Of a stretch of DNA of 64,000 bases, positions 40,051 to 52,600 are shown piece after piece. Below the pieces are notes generated by a model, which was not told the origin of the DNA, ran no database searches, and saw only the letters and a program-made list of their open reading frames with translations. The position numbers and the translations under genes are program-made. This stretch comes from Lanius collurio. Its lineage: Eukaryota > Chordata > Aves > Passeriformes > Laniidae. The stretch spans positions 243,824 to 307,823 of the forward strand of contig JACBWW010000098.1 in the NCBI GenBank assembly GCA_020086605.1, read 5' to 3'. How positions within the stretch are numbered: the stretch's first letter is position 1; each line of letters starts with the position of its first letter.

Positions 40051-42730
40051 ACAGTTTGGGTTGGTCAGGATCACACCTGAACACACTGGGCCAAGTGCAC
40101 TCCTTGGGCAGTCCAGGTAAAGCCAGTGGGATGGACTGGCAGAGAAAAGTGAACAGTGCAAGGTACCCCCTCAGAGCCAGCAAATTAAATGCCTTGGTAG
40201 GGTTTTCTTTTTTCTCTCATCATGTTTTGGAAAAATCTGTATGAACTCCTGAGGAATTGGGGGTCAGAAGCCACCAGCCTTGGCATGATGCAGGCTCTCA
40301 TTTCAGAGGACAAAAATAGCCTTTTCCTGCAGTAACCTCGCAGTGTGAACAGTTGCTGCAGAGCTGTTTGTTCTCCCTCTCGCTGCTCCCAGCTCTCCCA
40401 AACAACAGCAGATTGAAATGTCTGTGCAGGCTCCAGCAGACACAGCCCCAGCCTCCCTCAGGCACCAGCTCCCAGAGGCTCTTGCAGCTTGGCTCTCCTG
40501 CTCCTGTGTCTCTGCAGGGAAGTGCCAGCTCAGAAATGCCCCAGGAGCACCAGGATGCCACTGAGAGCCAGGAGAACCCAGAAGCCGCTCTCCACAACAT
40601 CCATCACGTGTTCAGAGGGGGAGGCAGGTTCCTTTCTGAGCAGTGGGAAATTCTGGGGGAATGCCAGAACCACCCACCGATTTTTGTGCTCCTTTTGTAC
40701 ACAGTAGCTGGTGCCTGGTGCCTTTTCCTCCGGGATTTCCTGGAAGCTGCAGCCCCTGGAGTGGGTGCTGGGGGCCCCAGCAGAGGAGGAGCTCCTGCTG
40801 AGCCCCAGGGATGTGTGACTTCCATGAATCCTGTCTGCTGTCAGGGAGATCAGGCTCCTGTACCAGGGGCTTGTGCTGGCTGCAGACCGAGCCTGGCTCC
40901 CAGCACATCCCGTGGCTGAGCCGAACAAAGCCGGTGCTTTGGGATCAGGGATGAGTTTTCTCTGCTGTTTCAGCCACTGTGCAAACATTCCTGCTTTTTG
41001 TGATGTTATTATCTGCTAAAGGGCTCCATTTTTAGGCATGTCCTAATTTCCCTGCCTGTTTTCAACTGGAATATGGTTATTTTGGGATGGGGAAGGGAGT
41101 CCTATATCAGCATAAAGAAACCTGAACTGTGTTGGTTTTGTTGGTTTTTTCCAGAAAGCAAATCAGGCAGCCAGCACTGGGTGCCAGCTTGGTGGGTATC
41201 TTGGTGGGGGGACAGGAGAAACTGGAATTTAACTGCCCTGCAGGTAATGCCACAGCACAAGACCAGGGTAAAAAACACTTGCAAAAAGGCCCCAGTGCTT
41301 TTTGGGACCTTTCTACAAATCAAGCCTGGAAGTTTGATTCTTCCTTCTGGTGTTAATGGTCTCCAGACTTCTCTTGTTTCACCCTCCCGAGCTGTAAACC
41401 CCCAGAGGAGAATATCCTGTAATTTGGGAGTAATGGGATGAGTTCTGGACCCTGAGGTGGGTTTGGGGGGCACAGCAGCTCTGGGATGTGCTGTGGAGGT
41501 TAAAGCAGGGAGAGGAGAGGAATGGAGCAGTTTCCCTGAATGTAAGAATTAAAGGCCCTTCTGGAAAACATTGAGGTTTCCATTACTGAGGCCACTGGAT
41601 TTGTATTCATTAAATTAATTATATTTGCTTTGATCCTGCAAATGTTCTCAGAGGTGAGAACAGAGTTGGTCCCTTTTGTTCCAGCTGTCAGCTCTGTTGC
41701 CTGAAAAAGCAACTCTATTTCCCTCTTCAGCATTTATTTTATAATAACATTTTCTGTCACAGCTTTTTGTTAAAATCTGGCAGGAAGTCTAAATAAAACA
41801 GTGCCTGGCTCTAAGGAAAGTACCTAAATAATGGCATTTCTTGAACTAATTTAATCTGCCAGCGTTGAATATTTAACTGTATATCTGTATTGGGCAGAAG
41901 ATTTTTGGCAGGGAGAGAGCAGGCTCGTTTCTATGGCAACCAAGATCCTGTCGTGGATATTGTGTAAAAAACCCAGTGCTCACGGCTTCCTGGGAAAACC
42001 ATTTCAGTGTGAGCACAAATTTCTTACCACCTGCTTGAAGTAGTTTGGTTGTTTAAAGAGAGCTCAGACAAACTCATTTCTCTGGGTATCTTTTCTTCAG
42101 GGTGATAAAATACCCCTTGACAAAGGTTGCTCAGAGCTGTTGAGTTCATGAACAGAAGTGAGTGGGTATCTGGCTTTTCCCAGCTCTGGTTCAGCAGTCA
42201 GGAGAAACAGCCCTTGCAGAGATTTGGGGTTTTACTCCTTCTCCTCATCACAACTTGTGTAGAAATCAAGGAATTAGGATAAAATGGACAGTGCTACCTT
42301 GGTTTTATTTCTGCATTCTTTTTTCCTGTTATTCTGTAAGAAGGGTTCAGTACTCAGACAATAAATGGAAGGAGGAGCCTTGGGCTCACCTGCAGACCTG
42401 GACAAAAAAGTCCTTCAATTTAATAACTCCATAGTGGTTAAAACCTCCCAAAACAGTAAAAGCTTTTGCCTCTGATTGTGTTTTAATAGAGGTAGTGCTC
42501 ACCATGTTAAAGAAATGGAAGGATAAAGCCAGCTGCCAAGGTAACCAAAGGGAAAGTTGGATTCCCAGCTCTGCATCCATGTGTGGATGTCCGACAGCCC
42601 GGGAGGAGGGGCACGGGCAGTACCAGGAGCTTCCAGGAAAAATGCCAGGGGAGAGCTGTGGTAGGAGAATATGGAATAAATGCAGCTGGAGACAGCTCTG
42701 TGCCCATGCAGGAGCAGCAGTGGGAAGAGG

Positions 42731-43013
42731 TGGCATTGCTGGGAGGTGTCTGGGCACTGACTGGCATTGCTGGGAGGTGTCTGGGCAGGGACTGGGATTG
42801 CTGGGAGGTGTCTGGGCAGGGACTGGCATTGCTGGGAGGTGTCTGGGCAGCGACTGGGATTGCTGGGAGGTGTCTGGGCAGCGACTGGCATTGCTGGGAG
42901 GTGTCTGGGCAGCGACTGGCATTGCTGGGAGGTGTCTGGGCAGGGACTGGCATTGCTGGGAGGTGTCTGGGCAGGGACTGGCATTGCTGGGAGGTGTCTG
43001 GGCAGGGACTGGG
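42731..43013 (+). repeat. Minisatellite, 31-base unit, nine copies, in CDS2 intron 1
   Basis: Nine head-to-tail copies at an exact 31-base spacing starting at 42,732. Each holds GGCATTGCTGGGAGGTGTCT or a GGGATTGCT variant, then GGGCAGGGACT or GGGCAGCGACT. Because 31 is not a multiple of three, several frames are open and encode the same repeating peptide. It is non-coding intron sequence. Confidence 0.95.
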
Positions 43014-43954
43014 ATCTCTCAGAGGCTGCTCCTCTGGTGGTGTTGCAGGGGGTGTTGGCAGCAGCCCGAGCTCGGCCCAGCCCTGCCTGTCAGGAGCTGA
43101 AATCCCCCCAGCACAGACCTGGACTCAGACCTGGGAGCGTCCCTGCCTGTGACAGCAGCACCCTGGGATGGTGGCCCTGGGGAACACGGGGCTGGAGGAC
43201 AGGAGAGCAGGGCAGATGTGTGGGAGCTGTCCCCAAGGCAGTGCCACAGGGTGTCCCGAGGCAATGCCACAGCTGGGTTCAGGGTGCATCACGTTCAGGC
43301 TTAAACACATTATTTAGCACCCACTCAGCTGCTTAAATTGATGATTTGTAGGCTGATGGGGGCAATTTGCATAAAAGGTATAAAAATAGCATCAATTACT
43401 GAGTCCTCTCAGCCTGTTTCTGGCACAACGTCCTATAAAATCCCACTGCTCCGATTCAGGGGGATCTGAGGAGGGAGAAGAGCTCACTCCCTGTGCTGCT
43501 CAGTTGTTTTCAAAGTGAAGATGTTAAAATGTCAGTTACCTCTCACTTTGGCTGGTGGTTTCTTCCATCAGGCTTAAATTGAGCAAGGAATACATGGCAG
43601 GAATGAGTCCTGCTTTTCGTGTTGAGCCCTCACAACGTCCCTTTATGGTGACAAACCTCTTGATCAGCTCCTTTGTGCTCACTGGGAATGACCTGGCAGT
43701 GTTTGTGGGAGCTGTGGGGATTGTGTTTGTGGCTCCATCTCTGCTGTTCCCAGTGCTGAGGGTGAAGTGGGGAACAGCTGGACTGACCCAGCAAGGCTCT
43801 GCTCCTGCTCTTGGAGCCCAGAGCCCTTTGCAGACGAGGTTTGGGTTGGCCTTGCCCTGCAGTTGGTGGCTCAGGTACCTGGTGATGTGGTTTTGCATGG
43901 ATTTACCTGCAACATCTGTGTGGTGCAGGTGGGGTAGGGAATCAGTGCTGGGAT

Positions 43955-44620
43955 ATGGCAGGGATCAGGCTGTGAGAGGGATCAGGCTGTGGCAGGGATC
44001 AGGCTGTGGCAGGGATCAGGCTGTGAGAGGGATCAGGCTGTGGCAGGGATCAGGCTGTGGCAGGGATCAGGATGTGAGAAGGGATCAGGATGTGAGAAGG
44101 GATCAGGATGTGAGAAGGGATCAGGCTGTGGCAGGGATCAGGCTGTGGCAGGGATTGGGCACAGCAGGGATCAGGCTGTGGCAGAGATCAGGCTGTGGCA
44201 GAGATCAGGCTGTGGCAGGGATCAGGATGTGAGAAGGGATCAGGATGTGAGAAGGGATCAGGCTGTGGCAGAGATCAGGCTGTGGCAGGGATCAGGATGT
44301 GGCAGGGATTGGGCACAGGAGGGATCAGGCTGTGGCAGAGATCAGGCTGTGAGAAGGGATCAGGCTGTGGCAGGGATCAGGATGTGAGAAGGCATCAGGA
44401 CGTGGCAGGGATCGGGCACAGCAGGGATCAGGCTGTGAGAAGGGATCAGGCTGTGGCAGAGATCAGGATGTGAGAGGGATCAGGCTGTGGCAGGGATTGG
44501 GCACAGCAGGGATCAGGATGTGAGAGGGATCAGGCACAGCAGGGATCAGGCTGTGGCAGGGATCAGGCTGTGGCAGAGATCAGGATGTGAGAAGGGATTG
44601 GGCACAGCAGGGATCAGGAC
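43955..44620 (+). repeat. Large minisatellite, about 18-base unit, in CDS2 intron 1
   Basis: Roughly 35 copies of a unit close to GGGATCAGGCTGTGGCAG. Three variant types alternate: GGCTGTGGCA, GGATGTGAGAA and a shorter GGGATTGGGCACAGCA. Blocks of variants recur, which suggests a higher-order structure made by unequal exchange or slippage. Confidence 0.95.
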
Positions 44621-46654
44621 ATCAGCTCGGTTGCACCATCAGATTCCTCAGTCCTTGAGCTTTTCTTTCACATTCTTGGCCAGGACTGGAAGTGAGGAAA
44701 GCACAGGTGCTCCTTCCCTTCCTTTTGGTCTCTGAGCACTTTGTGAAGCTTCTCCTCCTGTTGGCCCCAGACAGGAATGATTTGTGTGCTCTGCACTTTG
44801 GGGAGTCAAACACAGGGAAGCTGCTCCTTTTACCAGCCTTTGGTGGCCTGTGTGGGGTGAGGGACACTGGGACTGCATGAGAAATGTTCTTGGGGATTTT
44901 CAGTTTGGCCTGTACAGAGGAGAAGCTGATTTTCCTCTGGCTGCAGCTATTTCGATTGCTCCCAAGGGAATTCTGCAGAGAATCCTTTTATTGAAGAAAG
45001 CAATGCAATGGGAACAGAGGCTGTAGCTAAATACAGAGCACAGATTGCCCAAAACCTGACCTGTGCTGTGCTAGAAGATGCCAAATCTGTGGTTTCCAGG
45101 GAGTTTTATCATTTCCAGTCTCTTTGCCTGCTGCCATTTGCAGCTGCCTTATGGATTTGAGTTCCCAGCTGAATGGCACTAAATCTCTCCAAAATCTGAG
45201 GTCCAAGTGGATTTTATGGGTCAGTTAAAAATCAGCTGAAAAAAAAGCCAGGTTGCATTTCACTGCCAGCTCCCCGAACCCGTGTGAGCACTGGCAGAGG
45301 TGATGGGTTGAAAGCAAACCCAAACTCTTCCTTCCCAGTGGATGAATGGAAAGAAGGAGCGTGGAGGAAGATCGGGAGGAGGTGACACTGGGTGCTGCTG
45401 GTGTGTGGCTGGAGCTCTGCTCATCCCTGGGAATAATCTCTGACATCACCCATGTATTTTTAGCTGCTTCCACCTGCCAGTGCCTCACTGTCCTTGTCCG
45501 ATTTAAGATCCTGGCCTGCAGCCATTGACACGTTCCAGCTGGGGGAGTAATTACCTTTTCCTGCTTTAAATAAGGGAGCAGCTCCAGCCTTCCTGCTCTA
45601 CTGAACTCCAAATACCCCAGCCATGAACTGCACCCAGCCAGTCCCAGCAGATCTGGTTGTTCTGGGCAGCTGCCCGGGAGCCCCAAGGGATGAAGTCTCT
45701 TTGTTTGCAGAGCTCCCAGCATTTGTCAGCTCCGCTCAGCTGTGCTTTTCCTGCAGGCACCATCACTTTTGTGATCGTCTGTGGGCTCTGCCTTGCCTGG
45801 ATGCTCCCCAGGGCGTGGCCCTTTCCTTCCTTGCTTGCGAGGAGCAGGGTGAAGCTGTGCAGCTGAAATGAGGGGCAAAACATGGAGCTGTGGGTTTGTC
45901 CTCTGTTCAGGAGCTGGGTCAGAGTGCAAACTGCCACTGGGAAGAGCCAGGACTCACCTGAAATCCCCTTCCCACCCCTGGGCTGGAGCAGAACCTTCAG
46001 TAACCGGCCTCTCCTGTGTTTATTTGCCCCTAAACACAGGACTTTGCTCGGGGCTGGGTGCTGGAGCAGTCCAAGGGGCAGGGAGAACACAGCATGTGTG
46101 TCCCTCTCCAGCACCTCGGGTTTCCCCTGTGGCCAGAGGGGATGGTTGGGCCAGGGTGATAAGCCAGGCTCTTCCTCTTCAGCTGCCTGAGGATGGGCTT
46201 GGTGTTATTTTTAGTGTCCTCAAGTAGTCAGAACTAAAGAAGTCTGTCCGGGAGCCTTGAGCCTGTCCACTTGGAGGCCTTTCCTGGTTAATTTGGGCAG
46301 TGTTACATTCTTTGAGATCTGCCTGGGCATTGAGACCTTGTAAAAATTCCTGCTAACAAGCCCGGAGCACTTGCTCCTCTCTTGGAAATCCTCATTAATC
46401 ACCTTCGGGGCATCTATAACTGTGCAGGGGGAGCAGGCCCTTCTCTGTGCCTGCTGCTGAGGCTGAGGGAGCATCAAACCCCTCCTGGATGCCACCTAAA
46501 ATACCTGAGGATGTTTCTCATGGGTTTAACCCTGTGCAACACCCAGAATATTTTCTTCTCCTCCCTCTCTTGTGCAGAAGCAGAGGGGTGGTAAGTGCTG
46601 GCCCAGGGTGCTGGCCCAGGCTGCTAAAGCTCCTTGGCTCTCTTTGACCTGCAG

Positions 46655-49600
46655 GAGTCAGAGTCTGAGAACAAGCTGGATGGAGAGACCGCGTCAGACA
46701 GCGAGAGCAAATCCGACTTCGGGGGCTCGTCCGCGGTGCCCACGTCGGATGACACTCCAGAGGTGCTGAACAGGGCTCTCTCCAACCTGTCCTCGAGGTA
46801 ACCCTCCCTGAGCATCCTCCTGTGCTCTCCCTGGGGTTCCTCCTGCCCAGTGGGGGCTGCTGGAAGCTGAAGGAGCAGCTCCCCAGCCTCTCCCAGCCCC
46901 CGGGGCCGTGGGAAGCAGCAGGGTCAGGGCTTTGGGTGGGAAAGGAGGCGGCAGAGCAGTGCTGGGGGGGTCTCGCTGCCTGCTGGGTCCTGGCAGGTCC
47001 AGGCCTGGGTGGGGCAGGCCCACAGAGCTCGTGGGTGGCTTTGGCAGCGCTCACAGCAAAGGTTTGAGCTGTGGGGCCTTTTAGGCACTGCTGTGGCTGA
47101 GTTCTGCAGGAATGCTTGAGGAGTAGCACTGATAAGGACAGGATTTAGGGACAGGCCAGGGATATTCTCCACAAACTGCTTGGGAGGAAGGTGTGTTGTT
47201 TCTGTCACGGGAGAAGGAAGGTGTCTTTCCTGAGTGTGCTGTGAGGGTGGGAGAGGCTCACAGCAGGGAAGCAGTGAGGGTACAACATGACAGGGACCAC
47301 CTCTCTTCATGGGAAGCAGTGCAGAGAGGGGGAGTGGTCCCCACTTTATTTGAATTTATCCTGCAGCTTGTCCAAGGTGTGGGAAAGCTGTAGCAGAACG
47401 GGAGCTGAGGCTGCCCTGTCCCATTCCAGTGCCCTGGGAAGTGCTCAGCACCCTGGGTAAAGCTCTCTTGCATTTAGTGAGGTTGAAGTGCAGCTGCTGC
47501 AGCCAGGCCTTTATCAGCACATCAAGGTCTCTCTGCACTGCTGAGAGGAAACTTGGGGTTTCCAGAGCTCCGTTTCCTTCCTGTGACGCACAGAGAGCAC
47601 AGTACTGTTTGGCTGCTTTGCTCTGTCTTGTCCTTCTCTGATGTTTTCCTTCTCCATGGCCCAGATGGAAGAATTGGTGGGTGAGAGGCATCCTCACGCT
47701 GGCAATGATCACCTTCTTCTTCATCATCATCTACTTGGGCCCCATGGTCTTAATGACAATAGTAAGTGCTCCAGAGAGGCATCCTGACCTTCACTGCGGT
47801 GGGGGGAGGTTGCTGGGACACTGCTGGCGTGGGGAGCTCAGGACCTCTCGTGTCCTAGAGGTCCTGGGTTCCTCTGTCCATGGAGGAAGCCCAGGAGGAA
47901 TCTGCTGGTCGGTGTTTGGCTGCAGTTGGAACTGACACAAGGGGTTTTTAGAAACTTCCTTGGCAGAGGAAAGGGGAGGGGAAAACGACATCCTGAGCTT
48001 CCCACGTGAGGTTGGGAGGCTCCTGCAGCTGCTGAAGGACCTTTTCCTCTGCCTGTGCTTGGTTTTTGTCTCCTCAAGGGAAGAGGTGTTTAACCAACAG
48101 GAGTTAGAGTGCCTGGGTGTGTTTTCTGTGCAGGTGATGTGTGTCCAGATCAAATGTTTCCACGAGATCATCACCATTGGCTACAACGTGTACCACTCCT
48201 ACGACCTGCCCTGGTTCAGGACACTCAGCTGGTGAGTGAGGGGCTGCTCCCCATCCCTGTGTGCAGCACTGGCACCTCCCCTGGGGCACTCAGGGGACAC
48301 AGCCGCAGGCCCTGGGCTGTGTGTGCTGACAGTGACATGTGTTGGCAACACTTGCAAAGGAAAATCACAGAATCCCAGGATGGATTGGCTTAGAAGGGAC
48401 CTTAAAGTCCATCCAGTGCCACCCCTGCCATGGGCAGGGATGCTTTCCACTGTCCCAGGCTGATCCCAGCATCATCCAGCCTGGGCTGGGACACTGCCAG
48501 GGATCCAGGGGCAGCCACAGCTGCTCTGGGCAACCTCTGCGAGGGCCTGCCCACCCTCACAGGGTGGAATTCCTTCCCAATATCCCATTTAACCCTGCCC
48601 TCCTTCAGCTCAAGGCCATCCCCCCTTGTCCTGTCACTACACAAGGGCTGTGGAGAGGGCAGGAGTGGGGCTTTTGGGGCACAGAAGCCCCAAAAGTGGG
48701 CTCCAGAAAGGTGGCTCTGTGAGGTCTGAAGCAGGTGAGTGGTTTTGGGATGCACAAGGGGTGGGGTTTTGGGAGGCAGAGGCCAGTTGAGCAGTGCCAC
48801 CTAAAGGCAGAGTCTTTGTGCATCAGGGCCAGCCCCAAATGCCAGCTATGACCCATCCCAGAGCAGGGCTCAGAGGTGCAGCCACTCCTTGGAAGGAAGG
48901 TGGCATTTCCGAACTGGGGGAGGCAGCTCTGCCTGGCAGAAGCAAAACCTGTTGGCAGTGTCCCAGAGCAGTGTCAGGACCTCAGGGATCAGCCACTTCA
49001 GCAGCCTTTTGGGGCTCCTGCTGACAAGATTCCCACCCTCCCCAGGTACTTCCTGCTGTGTGTGAATTATTTCTTCTACGGTGAGACGGTGACAGATTAT
49101 TTCTTCACCCTGGTGCAGAGGGAGGAGCCCCTGAGGATCCTCAGCAAATACCATCGCTTCATTTCCTTCGCCCTCTACCTGACAGGTGGGCACCACCTCG
49201 GTTAATGGAGGGCTGGAGGGCAGAAATCTCCTGCCTGGAGTGCTGTGTCCAGTGCAGGATCCACAGCACACCATCTCCACTCCCCAGGGGTGCTGTAACT
49301 GGGCTGCATGGCAAGAGTTGTGCTGGCAAATCTTTTCCACAAGGTTCTGGAGGAGAAAACTCCTTAATCTTCTTGGGACAGCCAGGTTGTTCATCTGTCC
49401 AAGGGCTGCTTGGTGTGGCTTCCACAGCAGAGCTTTTCCCACACTGCAGTGCTCCTTTAGCCAAGTAGAACCCCCAGCAGCTGTGCAATATCATGGCCCA
49501 AAAGTATTTCTGACTGTTGAAGGCACATTCCCACCACTGACTTCCCTTCTGTCTCTCCTCAGGGTTCTGCATGTTTGTCTTGAGTCTGGTGAAGAAACAC

Positions 49601-52600
49601 TATCGCCTCCAGTTCTACATGGTGAGCTTAAAGTTCAGGTCATGTGAGCTTAAAGTTCAGGTCATGTGAGGTTAAAGTTCAGGTCATGTGAGGTTAAAGT
49701 TCAGGTCATGTGAGGTTAAAGTTCAGGTCATGTGAGGTTAAAGTTCAGGTCATGTGAGGTTAAATGTAGGGCTTGTGGAGATGCCAGGCCAGTGTTAACC
49801 CCACGGTGCCAAAATAACTCAGTACAAGACACCTCATCCTGTTTATCTGGCTCGTTAACAAACAATAAATGAGTTTTCTGGGGGTGAGGTGCCCTGGTAC
49901 CCTCGTGCTTGAGCTGTTCTGAGGAGCTCTGAGCACCTGAGCTGGGCAGTGCTGGCAGTGGCTCTGAGCACCTGAGCTGGGNGCTCTGAGCACCTGAGCT
50001 GGGCAGTGCTGGCAGTGGCTCTGAGCACCTGAGCTGGGCAGTGCTGGCAGTGGCTCTGGGCAGGTTGGACAATGTGCTCTCCTCTCTTGCAGTTTGGCTG
50101 GACCCACGTGACGTTGCTGATTGTTGTTACCCAGTCACACCTCATCATCCACAACCTGTTTGAAGGAATGATCTGGTGAGTTTGCTCTGCCTCCTTCAGC
50201 TGCTTTCTGCAGCCTGAAAAAGCTGTGTTTTCACAGCATCCCAGAAATGAATTCTGGCCACTTTAAAGCTGCACATTCCTCAGTGTGTCACAGCCAGGCC
50301 GGAGTGCTCTGGGGTCCTCCTGCTTACTGCCAAAATGCAGGAGGTCAGGAGGGGAGAGTCCAACCCCCTGCTGAGGGTGGCTGAGGAAAATGGGCTGCAG
50401 ACAGGCCCCTGTGGGCACACAATCTGCTCTTCAGTCCAGAGCACTGGAGAAACCCTCAGATTTCCCTCGGAGCTTCCCGTGGTTGTTCCTTGCACTGCAC
50501 TGGAGGAGGGGACGTTGGTGTGGGGGCACTGCAAAGTGCCTTGGGGTGGCAGCTGCTCACTGAGCCCTGGAGTTGTGTGATGATGGTTTGACCCTTGTCC
50601 CCTGCAGGTTCATTGTCCCCATCTCCTGTGTGATCTGCAATGACATCATGGCCTACATGTTCGGGTTCTTCTTCGGCCGCACGCCACTCATCAAGGTTTG
50701 GGACACTTTAGGGGACAAAACATCAACTTTGGCTCCTTTGGGTCCCCCAGCTCCTGCTTTGTGGCCTCTTAAAGGCTTGAAGCAAGCCTCCAAGTTAACC
50801 TGGTGTGCATCCCAGTCTTTGAGGCTATAAAATTAAATAATTCAACCACTTAGGTTGGAAAGATGGAGTCCAGCCATGAATGAACCATTTCAGACTGAGG
50901 TGCTGGGGTCAGCTTCTGTCCAAACCCTTCCTTGTGGGTTGGTGGCAGCACTCTGTGCAGTTCACAAGTGGAGAAGGACTGCAAAGATGTGTCAGTAATC
51001 ATCCCCCTCACTCTCTCTCTGGCAGCTCTCCCCAAAGAAGACCTGGGAGGGTTTTATTGGAGGATTTTTTTCCACTGTTCTGTTTGGATTGCTGGTAAGT
51101 GGCCATCATGGTGCTTCCTCCACTGGAGTTTTCTCTTCATAGGGTCATTCTGTTTAAAAAATGCAGTCAGGCTTGAATCTCTGTCAGATAATTCAGCTTT
51201 CCTTGCTTCCCAGGGTTTGAAGTGTGCAGACACTGCTGCTGGAGGAAGTTTTCAGTCCCTGTTAAACCTATGATGTGCTCATTACAATAATTAACCGTTT
51301 TCCCTCTGCTGCTGTTGGATGGTGCTTTGCATCATTTCAGGGGCTGTGTGGGGAATTCCACACTCCTGGAGTGTTTTGATGTCCCTCTCTGTGGCTGCTG
51401 TTGCTGTCCCTCCACCTCAGGGTGCAGCCTGCTCACTGTTCTTCCTCTGCTTCCAGCCAATTACTGCTGCTCAAGGGAGTGATCTCCTTAATGAAGCTGG
51501 GAGTGTGGTTCCCTCCTCCCTCACCTCCTTGCATGGCCTCTCCCCCTGAGAAATCCCTGAGGAGAGCACTGATCCTGTTTCCTTTGTCTCCTTTTCCTGG
51601 AGCTGTCCTATGTGATGTCTGGGTACCGCTGCTTCACCTGCCCCGTGGAGTTCAACAACGACACCAACAGCTTCACTGTGGACTGCGAGCCCTCCGAGCT
51701 GTTCCAGCTGCAGGAGTACAACATCCCCGTGGTGCTGCAGTCCGTGGTGGGCTGGGTATGACCCTCTCTGCTCCCTGGGTCTCATTTAGTGGGGTAGGAC
51801 CACTAAGCAAAGAGCAAGGGCTGTGTTTCGAGGTGAAGGAATGTGACAAAGGTGCATCCAGAAAAAAGGGGGAATGTAGTGGTGCCTGTTGTTGATTGAG
51901 ACACCAAAGGAATGATCCCAAGTCTGGTGGGACATGAGCCCACGTGAAAACCGACTGAGCTAAAGCCTGGGGGGCAGAGGAGGGGCAGGCAGTGCTGTTC
52001 TCACTGGAAACCCCCCTGTGCTGTTTGTCCTGCAGAAGACAGTGCGGATGTACCCCTTCCAAATCCACAGCATCGCCCTCTCCACCTTCGCCTCCCTCAT
52101 CGGGCCCTTCGGAGGCTTCTTTGCCAGTGGCTTCAAGAGGGCCTTCAAAATCAAGGTGAGGATGGAGAAAGTCGTGGACATTTTGGGGAGGAAACACACA
52201 GTGGGTGCTGCCACTCGGTGCAGTCCCAGAGCTCCGAGGGAAGGGAGGTTTGTTCAGTCACAGATAAAATGCTGGAGCAGGATCTGGGGTTTTTTTTGAC
52301 CAAAAGGAAAGAGACCTTAAGATTTTAACTGTGATGTTCTAAACCTTGATGTGGTGCAGGTAGAGGAAGGAAGATCCAGCCAGGAAATTTTGCAATCTGA
52401 GGTTTCCCTTGATGTCTTGCAGGCTGCTTTTACATATAAACAGCCTGTGCTCAGTTAAGATGCCTTGAAAGGCAAGGCTGGGTGGCAGCAGATAAACATT
52501 TCCCTTCCCTGACCTTTGAGTAACAGAGCTGAGCTGAGCCTTGCTGCCCCTCAGGCACCAGCAACATCCCAAAGCAGGGCGACGTGGAACAAAATGTTTC

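Larger units (their letters stand above)
37135..46654 (+). other. CDS2: CDS2 intron 1 (non-coding)
   Basis: From the gap to the exon 2 acceptor I see no coding exon of CDS2 or any other gene. The stretch contains one reverse CR1 fragment and two large minisatellites, listed separately. Long open frames around 42.4-44.7 kb are produced by those arrays. An alternative first exon cannot be ruled out. Confidence 0.6.

Noticed and set aside
42386..43336. Several 150-200-codon open frames on both strands
   Set aside because: They are translations of the 31-base minisatellite, which is open in several frames because its unit lacks stop codons.
43955..44620. CRISPR-like direct repeats
   Set aside because: Units are contiguous variants without unique spacers, inside an animal intron; this is a minisatellite.
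43555..44735. 225-codon and shorter frames with repeating GIRLWQGSG-like peptide
   Set aside because: They are produced by the 18-base minisatellite in CDS2 intron 1 and have no start context or conserved flanks.
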